DNA of 64,000 nt from Symbiodinium natans (taxonomy: Eukaryota > Sar > Dinophyceae > Suessiales > Symbiodiniaceae), in contig CAJNDS010001757.1 in assembly GCA_905221605.1 (NCBI GenBank), positions 442,501 to 506,500 of the forward strand, given 5' to 3'. Position 1 is the first letter of the stretch, and every line of letters begins with the position of its first letter. Position numbers and translations under genes: made by a program. This document shows positions 44,001 to 57,814 of the stretch, piece by piece. The notes below the pieces were generated by a model that saw nothing but the letters and a program-made list of their open reading frames with translations, was not told the DNA's origin and ran no database searches.

Positions 44001-47000
44001 ATTTAGGGCCAAGTTTGTGTATGGTTTAGGGTTTAGGGCTTAAGGAACTTAAAATGGAAATAATTGGGGTTGGGACTACTCGGAATCATAGGAATCAAAG
44101 GAGTACCTAGTTCTCAACCTCCACAATTCACAAGAATGCATGGCCAAGAAGGATCCCCTTGTACGGGTCGGGCTGGGCCCATGCGGTCGACGTGCAGCGT
44201 CCAGAATTAGGTTTGTGTAAGGCGCGAGAAAACACAAGTCCTAATCCCTAATTCCTAAACAGGGTATTTACGAAAGCTAGCTTTTTGGAGAGTTCGAGAG
44301 TTTTTGTGTACAACCTTCTTGTTTTGGAACGAAAAGGCCTTGAAAACCTTAGTCCCTGATATCTCAGAGATTGAAGGAGTCGTGGGGCGGGGGGGGGACT
44401 TTGGTGTCAGTCGCAAGGCGATGCCTTGCGTGTGGGGGTGTTTTGTTGCCCCTTGGGATCTTCAACTTATGCTGACATACTCATCTGCGGAGCATAGTTT
44501 TCGTCCGCACTTGGAGGTCCATGATGGTCCATGGTACTTACTAACCAATTATAACTGTACTTAAAACCCACTTCTAAGCCCCTTAAATGCCCTAATATAG
44601 TTACAAGTACAGTTACAAGTACAGTTTTAATTGGTTAATAGGTACCATGGACCTCCAAGTACTGCCGGGTGTCCCAAGTGAGAGACCCGCGTGCGCGACC
44701 AGGCTGTGGATGTGTGCTTTGCTCGCAGCAGGGCATCACCGCCAAGCCCGAAAAGCCCGAAAACCGAAGTCCTTAAACCTAAGCCCGAAATCCTTAAATC
44801 CTAAGGCCCTAAACCCTGAGTCCCTAACTCCCCCAACCCTTACCTCTCTAAATCCCAAACCCTAAACCCCCAAACGCCAAGCCCCAAACCCTCAACCCTC
44901 GACCCTAAACGGCCAAAGTAGAAGCCAAAAAGTTGGAAACTCAAGAGCCTCAATGCCGACGAGTAAAGTATGGGGAATCCCAGCACCATTTCTTAAAAAG
45001 GTTTCCAACTTTTTGGGGTTTAGTGTACACAGGCCAAACCAGCCGGGCGATCAAAAGCGACCGACACGACCGCCGGGGTCGCGGCCTGCGGCCTGAGAAT
45101 GGGGACTAAACCCCTAAACCCCTAAACCCCTAAACCCCTAAACCCCTAAACCCCTAAACCCCTAAACCCCTAAACCCCTAAACCCCTAAACTCTAAACCC
45201 CTAAAGTTCAGGGCTTTGGGGCTTCGAGTTTGGGTAGGGCTTTGGGGATTAGGGTTTAGGGTAAGGGGTTTCGGGTTTAGGGTTAGGGGTTTTCGGGTTT
45301 AAGGTTTGGGGTTTGGGTAGTTTGGAGTTCTGTCGGTTATTGGGGGCTGTCGGGTTTGGGGCAAGGAAGGTTTGGAGGGTTTTGCTTGTTTTGGGTTTAA
45401 GGTCCTAAACCCTAAACCCTAAACCCTAAACCCTAAACCCTAAACCCTAAACCCTAAACCCTAAACCCTAAACCCTAAACCCTAAACCCTAAACCCTAAA
45501 CCCTAAAAGGGCTCCGGGAGTCGGGGTTGCTTGCAAACCCGAAACCCCGAGTCGGGAATGAGGGAATTCGGTGCCGTATATCCCCAATATCCTTTAGGGG
45601 TTTTAGGGTTTTAGGGTTTTAGGGTTTCAGGGTTTTAGGGTTTTAGGGTTTTAGGGTTTTAGGGTTTTAGGGTTTTAGGGTTTCAGGGTTTTAGGGTTTA
45701 GGGATTGGGGACATAGCTCCTTCATTCCCAAAACAAAAGCGTAGGTCTAAGTATCGAACCGGCTATAGCACCATATTCAGTTGGTGCGGGATCCAGAGTA
45801 TATAGGCACTTATTCCCTCTTTTCAGGGTTTAAAGTCCTTATAAACCCCTTCAAACCCCTATCTCGGCGAACCATTTTATTTATTCCTAGGTTACTCCTG
45901 GGTCTAGTTTTCATGTTCTGATGATAGCTCATTCTCAAGATCTTCTTTGGCTTTTTCTTGGAATGGGGTCATGCCTATACTTGCTTCAGTTTTCTCACCA
46001 AGCTTCTGTTTTAGTTTTAGCCTAGCTCTCTCTCTCTCTCTCTCTGTTTTCTTTCTCTCTCTCTCTCTCACTCTTTCTCTCTCTCTCACTCTTTGTGCAT
46101 TGTCTCTCATTTTGCATGCTACTGTCCATGTCTTCTCTCATTTTGCACAATCTTTTCCCATGCAGTGGGTTGAGAAAAACGACAACGCTTCGTTTAGGGT
46201 TTAGGGCCTACTTGACGGCTCCTGCTGTAGCCGACCATGGAAGTTGTTACGACGTTCCTTTGCTTCTGCTCGCTTGCAGATGGGCGGAGAGTCACAACCC
46301 CCCCCCCCCCAGCCCAAACTAAAGGTGGTTTAGGGTTTAGGTTTGGGGTTTAGGGTTTCAGGTCTAGAGTTTCCACCCCTGTTTCCACCCCTTACCCTGA
46401 CCAGAAAGGGTGTTGCAGGCAGCCAGGAATCAACTTTACGCCCTTCAATGGGGGTTTACTGCAGGATCTAGGGTAGTTCGAGAATGGGGGCAGCGGTAAC
46501 CCGACCTTCGAATCGGTAGCTCCAAAACACCGAAGCCACCCTAAACCCTAAACCCTAAACCCTAAACCCTAAACCCTAAACCCTAAACCCTAAACCCTAA
46601 ACCCTAAACCCCAAACCCCAAACCCCAAACCCTAAACCCTAAACCCTAAACCCTAAACCCTAAACCCTAAACCCTATCCCCAAACCCTTAGCCTCAAAGG
46701 CATGGACTTTGGGGCCTTCAACGGCCGCGACCGTGACGAGCGCGACAAGGGTGCGAAGTGGGTGCCGGCACCCGGGGGTTTAGGGTTTAGGGTTTAGGGT
46801 TTAGGGTTTAGGGTTTAGGGTTTAGGGTTTGGGATTTTTGGGGTCTATAATATCGGTTATGTATGACCCCCCACATATACATGATAGACCCTATCTACCT
46901 AAGTAGCCCCTCCTTTAGTCCCTTGATACACGCTGCGCTGGACAGTTCGGAGATCAGTTTCAAGGGTCTAGGGAGTCTGGGGTAATAGGGGCCTTAGCTT

Positions 47001-50000
47001 GCGTCATGCGGTGTGAGCCCTTAAACCCTAAACCCTAAACCCTAAACCCTAAACCCTAAACCCTAAACCCTACACCCTAAACCCTAAACCCTAAACCCTA
47101 AACCCTAAACCCTAAACCCTAAACCCTAAACCCTAAACCCTAAACCCTAAACCCTAAACCCTAAACCTCCCCTTTCCTTTATGGCCGCTTGGTTGGGTGG
47201 CAGCATCTTTCATCTGCTTTCGCGTTGGCTATCAGCACGTCTACTGCCCCGAAACCCCCTAAAGCCTAAGCGCTAAAACCCTTCAACCCTTCAACCCTTT
47301 AGCCCTTTAACCCTGAAACCCTGAAACCCTTTAACCCTTTAACCTTTAGCCCTTTACCCCTTTAACCCTTGAACCCTGAAACCCTTTAACCCTTTAACCC
47401 TTTAACCCTTGAACCCTTTAGCCCTTTAAGCCTTGAACCCTTAAACCCTTTAACGCTTTAACCCTTTAACCCTTTAGCCCTTTAACCCTGTGTTTTTTTT
47501 TAAAACCCTTTAACCCTTAAACCCTTTAACCCTCAACCCCTCAACCCTCCACCCCTCAAGCCCTCAAACCCTAAACCCTGAACCCTTTAACCTTTTAACT
47601 TGGGATGTTGCCCCTTATGTCCTTAATAATAGGAACTATAGTACCCCCTATTATCATCCCTAGAAAGGACTGTTAGTGTAAGGGCGAACATCCCAACCTG
47701 AAACCCTAAACCCTAAACCCTAAACCCTAAACCCTAAACCCTAAACCCTAAACCCTAAACCCTAAACCTTAAACCCTAAACCCTTTAAGCCCTATAACCA
47801 AAGCTGCCAAGGTGCCCGGGCGCGGTCGGAACCCCGACCTCGAGGCCAAGAGAAAGCAGGGCCTGGCGTTTAGGGTTTAGGGTTTAGGGTTTAGGGTTTA
47901 GGGAGAAGAGTTTAGGGTTTAGGGTTTAGGGTTTAGGGTTTAGGGTTTAGGGATTAGTTAGAGTTTAAGGTTCAGGGTGTTATAGGTCTACGGCTTGGGA
48001 GGTGGCTGGGGTGGCGTTGTGTGTACAGTTTGGGGGTCGGAATAAGTACGAGTAGTATTCCCTTAGGGTCCCTTTATGATTATGCTATCATCAGCCCCCC
48101 CAAAAAACCCTATTCTCATGATTAAGGCCCCTATATTAGGGTTTAGGGTTTAGGGTTTAGGGTTGAGGGATTCAGGGGCTGCAGGCTAGGGGGGGGGGGG
48201 GGGGGTTGGGGGTTTAGCCGCTGAAGCCCGCAAGAGAAGCCCGCCGAGCACATGGAAATCTCACCCTTAAACAAACTAAACCCTCCCTAAACCCTAAACC
48301 CTAAACCCTAAACCCTAAACCCTAAACCCTAAACCCTAAACCCTAAACCCTAAACCCTAAACCTAAACCCTAAACCCTAAACCCTAAACCCTAAACCCTA
48401 AACCCTAAACCCTAAACCCTAAACCCTAAACCCTAAACCCTAAACCCTAAACCCTAAACCCCAAACCCTAAACCCTAAACCCTAACCTGGAACGCCCACT
48501 TGCGAGAGGTATACTTCTGCTGAAGCCAAACAGGGTTTAGGGTTTAGGGTTTAAGGAACCCTGAAGCCATACTTCAACTTGGTAGCCCAGTGGTACTCTT
48601 TCCGTTTTTTTGGAGTTCAAGGTTCCCCTATGAAATAGCCAACCCCAAAATGGGTGCCCTTATTGAAATATGGTTACTGGGCTACCAAGCTAAGCCCTGG
48701 ACGTAGGACCCTAGGGTGGCGCAGGCACCGTAGGGTTAAGGGTGTACCCAAAAGCCTTAAATCCCAAACCCCAAGCCCTGAACCCATACCCTAAGCCCCA
48801 AGCCCTCAGCCCCCAAATCCTAAACCTCAAACCCTAAACCATACACTCTGACTTCGGGGCTACTAAACCCCAACCCTAAACCCTAAACCCGAAACCCCAA
48901 ACCCTAAACCCTAAAGCCAAAACCCTAAACCCTAAACCCTAAACCCTGCGGCCCTGTGTGTTGAGGCGGAGAAGCTGACCGGCGTCCCTCTCGCGCGCAA
49001 CTACAGCGAGCACGACGACAGGCCTCCATTTAGGGTTTTGGGGTTTTGGGGTTTAGGGTTTTGGGTTTAGGGGTTTGTTTAGGGTCTTAGGTTTTGGCTT
49101 GAGGGGTTTAGGGTTTTGGTTTAGGGTTTGGGGTGTAGGGCTGCTTGAAGCTTAAGGGTTGAAGGCTTGGGGCACAGTTTGGGGTTTCGCTTGGCTTTGG
49201 GGCGGAGGCCTCAATGCCTAAACTCTACCTAACACTTCGGCGTTCATCCTATACAGTAGGTCTTCTAAGGAAACACCGCAGGCGCCTGAAACCCCAACAT
49301 CAACAAAGGCCTGAAGCCTCAAACCCCAAACCCCAAACCTTAACATAAACTCCAAACCCTGTAGCCTCAAAATTTGGGATGTTCCCCCCACTTATGCTCT
49401 GATAGGGAATATAGAATAGGGATTATAGTACCCCCTCTTGTAATCCCGATTAAGGACTGTTAGTATAAGGAGGACATCCCAGCCCGAAAGCCCCAAACCC
49501 CCAACCCCTTCCCCCTTCCCCAAATTCCCCCAAAACCCCCCCAACAATCCTGAAGCCCGAGCCCCCTAAATCCGTATCTCTCTAATCCCTCCGCTCCTAA
49601 TGCCTAGAACCTGTAAATCTTAAGCCCTAAGCCCTAAGCCCTAAGCCCTAAGCCCTAAGCCCTAAGCCCTAAGCCCTAAGCCCTAAGCCCTAAGCCCTAA
49701 GCCCTAAGCCCTAAGCCCTAGGCCCTAATCCCTAAGCCCAAAGCCCGAAGCCCTAAGCCCGAAGCCCTAAACCCTAAACCCCAAGCCCTAAACCCTGGAC
49801 CCTAGTCTCACCTCACAACCCCTACAAAACCCTCAGCACGAAGGCCCGGGCTTCCCTATTAAAGAGCCTGTGCCGGAGGCGGAACGAAGGCGCCCCTGCT
49901 GGCAGGCGCTGCCGGGAAGAGCGGCCTCGGATTGCTCTTGAGGATTTCGGGTTTGGGGGTTTAGGGTTTGGGGTTAAGGGTTTAGGGTTTAGGGTTTGGG

Positions 50001-51335
50001 GTTTCGGGTTTAGGGCTGTAGGTTCTTTCGTGGGGGTGGAGGGTTTGGGGTCCGGGGTTTAGTCTTTTTTTGTGTGGGTTGATCTGCATGTTGGGCACCT
50101 TTTTCGCTATCTCTTTGCTGAATAGACACCCCGGAAGGGCAGAATTTTGATTAGCACATCATGTAGAGTGTCGGTTTTTTTGTTAAAGTCTTGTTTTCTT
50201 TACCGGTGTTTCGCGGACCATGGAAACTTTGCAAGCCCTCAGCCCTCAGACCAGGGATGTTCGTGCGACAACGTTGTTTAGGGCTTATCGGGTTTAGGGT
50301 TTAGGGTTTAGGGCTTGTGGGGTGTAGGGCCTATAGGGTTTGGGGCTTGTAGGGTTTAGGTTTTTTGTTTGGACCCCGGCCTCAAAGCCTCAAGCCCTGC
50401 AACCCTAAGCACGCATCGAACAGCCCCAAAGACTCGGCCGCTTTTTGCGGCTCAGGGCTTGGGTTTCGGGGTTCAAGGTCCGGGGGTTTGGTTGTCCGGG
50501 TTCAGGGTTGTGAGTTTAGGGAGTGCTTGGGGGTGTGGAGAGGCGGGAAAGTTCCTCTCCCTCAAAGACCCTAGGCAAGAAGCCCTAAAGCCCCTGCACC
50601 CCACGCCTCGTGCTGTTGAGGCGTGGAGGCTCGCCAGGTGGCAAATGGAAGAATGATATGTGGTGACCTTGGAAGCTGAGCCGTAACTGCTGTAGGGTTT
50701 TAGGGTTTAGGTGGAAGTTAAGCGTGGAACTGGTACGGCCTGGTTTGGCCCTACGTTCTGAAGTTGGATTGCAACGGTTGCATACAGGAGTGCTGTGATG
50801 TTGCGAGGAGGTGATTTGCATGGGCATAGGCGTGACGACTAGGAACATCCGGCAGGCTTTGTGTGTATGCGTGTGCTGTCTTCGGCACGTATAGGTCGGG
50901 CTTGATGGGTGCGGTCAGCTTGCAAAGGCCTAGTTGAAAAAAAAGCCCTAAACCCTAAACCCTAAACCCCAAACCCCAAACCCCAAACCCTAAACCCTAA
51001 ACCCTAAACCCTAAACCCTAAAGCCCTCGTTCAGGCAACGAAAGCACCCTACGCAGTTTGAGCAGCCCTCAACCACAGATCCAACTCCCATGCCTCCGTG
51101 CACCGAAGACCACACACCCCAACAAAATCCAAAACAAAATAGAGAGAGTTGAGGGTCTAGGGTTTAGGGTTTGGGGTTTAGGGTTTAGCGAGAGAGAGAA
51201 GTACAAGAAACAAGAGAAGCCGGAAACTTGCCCTCGCCCCAGGCCCTAACCCCTTTTCCTTTGCGCCTTACGGCCCCATTCGAGTTGAGGTTTGAGCAGC
51301 TATCAAGGGACGAGCCGAAGAAGAGTGACGACTGA
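35305..51335 (+). CDS. Charged Ser/Arg/Gly/Pro/Tyr-rich protein, likely nuclear
   Basis: Function not recognised; composition suggests an RNA-processing or chromatin protein. Exons in order: 35305-35387 (NPYGSWHLRLQFHEAARGID), 35612-~35806 (EKRSRIKLRGLLWLL), ~36291-36368 (Lys then Ser run), 37064-~37153 (Glu run, KRRE, Ser run), ~37611-37655 (KHKRRKERSRS), 38098-38158, 40071-40100 (KKRPDGPPG), 40893-~40945 (GYAMAYVPGYPMPAWG), ~41766-41804 (AYGGGPWGPYG), 43919-43971 (PPYGMQWGPPGDYSAAP), 46700-46777 (MDFGAFNGRDRDERDKGAKW), 47804-47865 (AAKVPGRGRNPDLEAKRKQG), 48966-~49027 (AEKLTGVPLARNYSEHDD), ~51190-51225 (EKYKKQEKPE), 51308-51335 (DEPKKSDD, stop). In-frame junctions 35387/35612, 40100/40893, 46777/47804 and 47865/48966 support one gene. 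The frame in the Ser-rich exons is uncertain. Possible additional exons near 44735 and 45031. Start not identified. Confidence 0.6.
36672..36778 (+). mobile_element. Introner-like element, family V
   Basis: TAGGGGTCGGGAAAAGGACT at the left; right part TGACCCCCAAAACCCTGTTC then AATGATTAAGGCCCCCTATA. Same layout at 48032 and 56346. Confidence 0.7.
36775..37033 (-). repeat. Telomere-type array (CCCTAAA)n, about 37 copies
   Basis: Longest near-perfect array in the window, directly before the Glu-rich exon at 37064; that exon is followed by G-strand heptamers (37164-37345). Confidence 0.97.
37656..40070. other. Intron stretches with little recognisable content
   Basis: Apart from the exon at 38098-38158, this part holds G-strand heptamers (37677-37690, 38160-38305, 38812-38850, 38968-39007, 39484-39520), a GC-rich block (38325-38560) open in several frames on both strands, and a left family I introner end at 39373. 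No further exon supported. Confidence 0.5.
40101..43918. other. Intron stretches around three small exons
   Basis: Exons at 40893 and about 41766 lie within C-strand (40680-40875, 41170-41310, 41670-41745) and G-strand (41452-41540, 41855-42005, GGGTTTGA type) repeats. (GT)n occurs at 41026-41060. 42040-42700 shows no exon. A tandem repeat fills 42770-43640. Confidence 0.55.
42770..43640 (+). repeat. Tandem repeat, unit about 200-270 bp, about 3.5 copies
   Basis: Repeated order: CAATGAAAAATG(C/T)..TTTTT, (T)ACTGAAA(T)CGATGGTTTT, CACCCCTCCATTT, CCAGGAAAGCCC(C)AGGA, GCCCCCAA, AAAAGGCTTCAAAAG, AAGGGGGACC, and in two copies ACGCCGAAGGCCCGAAAAGG. No long frame; intronic. Confidence 0.8.
45105..45207 (-). 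repeat. (CCCCTAAA)n octamer array
   Basis: About 12 perfect copies of an 8-bp variant, then inverted G-strand material (45210-45310). Confidence 0.95.
45404..45507 (-). repeat. Telomere-type array (CCCTAAA)n, about 15 copies
   Basis: Perfect C-strand array, followed 90 bases later by a GGGTTTTA octamer array of the opposite strand (45598-45705). Confidence 0.95.
45545..45730 (+). mobile_element. Family IV introner split by an octamer array
   Basis: Left GGGAATGAGGGAATTCGGTG, right CTCCTTCATTCCC inverted; between them about 13 copies of GGGTTTTA. Confidence 0.5.
46031..46093. repeat. (CT)n microsatellite
   Basis: Interrupted CT run; Ser/Leu-rich and Arg/Glu-rich frames across it are compositional. 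Confidence 0.9.
47023..47166 (-). repeat. Telomere-type array (CCCTAAA)n, about 20 copies
   Basis: C-strand array in the intron between exons 46700-46777 and 47804-47865; the intron begins with G-strand heptamers at 46778-46833. Confidence 0.95.
47275..47545 (-). repeat. (CCCTTTAA)n variant array
   Basis: About 30 degenerate 8-mers CCCTTTAA with CCTTGAA and CCCTTTAG forms; one poly-T interruption at 47491. Confidence 0.85.
47601..47696 (+). mobile_element. Introner-like element, family II
   Basis: TGGGATGTTGCCCCTTATG and GTAAGGGCGAACATCCCA, inverted, 96 bp. Confidence 0.75.
48032..48138 (+). mobile_element. Introner-like element, family V
   Basis: GGGGGTCGGAATAAGTACGA at the left, then ATTCCCTTAGGGTCCCTTTA, CAGCCCCCCCAAAAAACCCT and ATGATTAAGGCCCCTATATT. 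Same order as 36672 and 56346. Confidence 0.75.
48279..48484 (-). repeat. Telomere-type array (CCCTAAA)n, about 29 copies
   Basis: C-strand array in intron 47866-48965, which starts with G-strand heptamers (47867-47952). Confidence 0.96.
48556..48692 (+). mobile_element. Single-copy inverted-repeat element
   Basis: ACTTGGTAGCCCAGTGGTAC at 48579 and its near complement at 48663-48690 (GGTTACTGGGCTACCAAGCT), with ATTTCATAG/ATGAAATAG between. Introner-like; only one copy here. Confidence 0.55.
49374..49482 (+). mobile_element. Introner-like element, family II
   Basis: TTGGGATGTTCCCCCCACTT and ATAAGGAGGACATCCCA, inverted; internal TAGGGATTATAGTACCCCC shared with the copy at 63105. Confidence 0.75.
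49617..49732 (-). repeat. (CCCTAAG)n variant array
   Basis: About 15 near-perfect copies of a single-base variant heptamer. Confidence 0.95.
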
Positions 51336-51720
51336 GCGCCGAGCGCGCCGGAGATGCGATGCCGGGGGTTTTAGGGGTTAGGGTTTTCGGGGGTTTTAGG
51401 GTTTAGGGTTTAGGCAGGGTTGAGGGTTTAACCCTAAGCCCTAAACCCTAGGGGTTGGTTTAAGGCTTTTTTGAGTTTCAAGGTTTTATCACCGAAGCCT
51501 CGAAGCACTTCAGTGCTGGGGGTTTAGGATTTTGGGAACCCTACGCCCAGAGCCCTTGATCCCTAAACCGGCTGAAGGGAACCCTAAGCCCTAAACTCCA
51601 AACCTTAAACCCGCAACCTTGAACTAAAACCCTAAACCCTAAACCTTAAACCTTAAGACCCAAACCCTAGAAACCCACTGAAGTCCCAAAGACTTACACC
51701 CTGACCCGAAACCGCCGGCG
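51336..51720. other. Spacer between two genes
   Basis: G-strand heptamers (51363-51430) then degenerate C-strand units (51545-51690). No exon seen. Confidence 0.6.
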
Positions 51721-56618
<4,898 letters not shown>

Positions 56619-57814
56619 GCAGCAGCTTTTCGGGTTCTTCGGGGAGGGGTTAAGGGTTTAGGGTTTAGGGTTTCGGGTTTCGGGTTTAGGGTTTAGGGGC
56701 AGCTATAAGTAGGCTGAAACCGGTTAGGGGCCGTATTAAGGGACCATGTAACTGCCACCCTAAACCCTAAACCCTAAACCCTAAACCCTAAACCCTAAAC
56801 CCTAAACCTAAACCCTAAACCCTAAACCCTGGACCCCTAAACCCCAAACCCCAAACCCCAAACCCTAAACCCAGAAAGTGTAACCCTAAACCTGTGAGAA
56901 GGTGTCCAGCAGCAGGCGCGCGATTTGGCATCACTCTACGGCGGGCGCCGAGGAGATCTGGAAGAGGCATGTGCAGCTCCAACAACAACGACTGAAGCCT
57001 ATAATTATAAAAATACAAACATAAGATATGATATATATATATATATATATACATATATAATTATTCATACAAATATATGCTGTTATATATGGTATTAGTT
57101 ATATGAGGCTATGTATATATATATATATATAAGTGGCAGTCACTGCGGAGGTCCAGCGCGCTGCCCCCAAAGATCCGAGCGCCAGCCCGTGTGCTTCGTT
57201 CGCCTGCGCCAAAATTGCGTCCAAACTCGGGGATGAGATGCACGTACGGCCCATGCTGGAAGACGAGGCTTGGCAAGAAAGGACTACTGCTACTACTGCT
57301 ACTACTGCTACTACTGCCACTACTGCTACCACTGCTACCACTGCTACCACTGCTACCACTGCTACCACTGCTACCACTGCTACCACTGCTACCACTGCTA
57401 CCACTGCTATCACTGCTACCACTGCTACCACTGCTACCACTGCTACCACTGCTACCACTGCTACCACTGCTACCACTGCTACCACTGCTACCACTGCTAC
57501 CACTGCTACCACTGCTACCACTGCTACCACTGCTACCACTGCTACCACTGCTACCACTGCTACCACTGCTACCACTGCTACTACTGCCACCGCCACCACC
57601 ACTGCTGCTGCTGCTGCTGCTGGCAATCCCCAAGTCCGATGCTTACTGGTGCGGTGCGATTGTCTCAGGACATGGTTGTTGCAGAGATTGACACCTGCAC
57701 CACGGGTGCTTTGGACATGTCAGAGAATGTGGTGGACATCGTACTGTGCATCTTGTCAGCATACTCTGTATAGAACTTGGTACCATAAGCTGGCGCTTGC
57801 GGTGAGGCCGCGAG
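56619..57814 (+). other. Gene boundary with a 9-bp minisatellite and possible channel N-terminal exons
   Basis: G and C heptamer arms (56650-56700, 56757-56875) are followed by an open block 56888-56997 (VQQQARDLASLYGGRRGDLE), (TA)n tracts (57030-57060, 57107-57130), an open block 57133-57285 (AVTAEVQRAAPKDPSASPCA) and the minisatellite. These may be 5' exons of the channel gene; none is secured by a join. Confidence 0.4.
57283..57600 (+). repeat. (TACCACTGC)n minisatellite, about 35 copies
   Basis: 9-bp unit without a stop in most frames (Thr-Thr-Ala, Leu-Leu-Pro and Cys-His-Tyr on +; Ser-Ser-Gly and Val-Ala-Val on -), hence overlapping frames of 160-268 codons. The Thr-Thr-Ala frame continues from a plausible coding block on its left, but intronic origin is equally likely. 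Confidence 0.95.

Larger units (their letters stand above)
44000..46690. other. Large intron region before exon 46700
   Basis: Holds an inverted pair (AGTACCTAGTTCTCAACC type near 44100; TACTTAC/TAACCAATTATAACTG at 44528-44560 mirrored at 44610-44645), the (CCCCTAAA)n array, a heptamer-filled introner (45545-45730), (CT)n at 46031-46093 and a C array at 46540-46676. Open blocks near 44735 and 45031-45090 (SDRHDRRGRG) may be exons. Confidence 0.5.
49028..51189. other. Intron region without firm exons
   Basis: G-strand heptamers follow exon 48966 (49029-49140), then a family II introner (49374-49482), a CCCTAAG array, an open block at 49840-49945 with C-strand before and G-strand after it, G-strand repeats 49950-50050 and 50285-50365, and C-strand array 50946-51022. 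50560-50900 holds nothing recognisable. Confidence 0.5.

Noticed and set aside
57099-57773. Long frames on both strands over the 9-bp repeat (Val-Ala, Ser-Gly, Leu-Pro, Cys-His-Tyr)
   Set aside because: All come from the stop-free 9-mer. Only the Thr-Thr-Ala frame has a plausible coding flank, and that is kept as a question.
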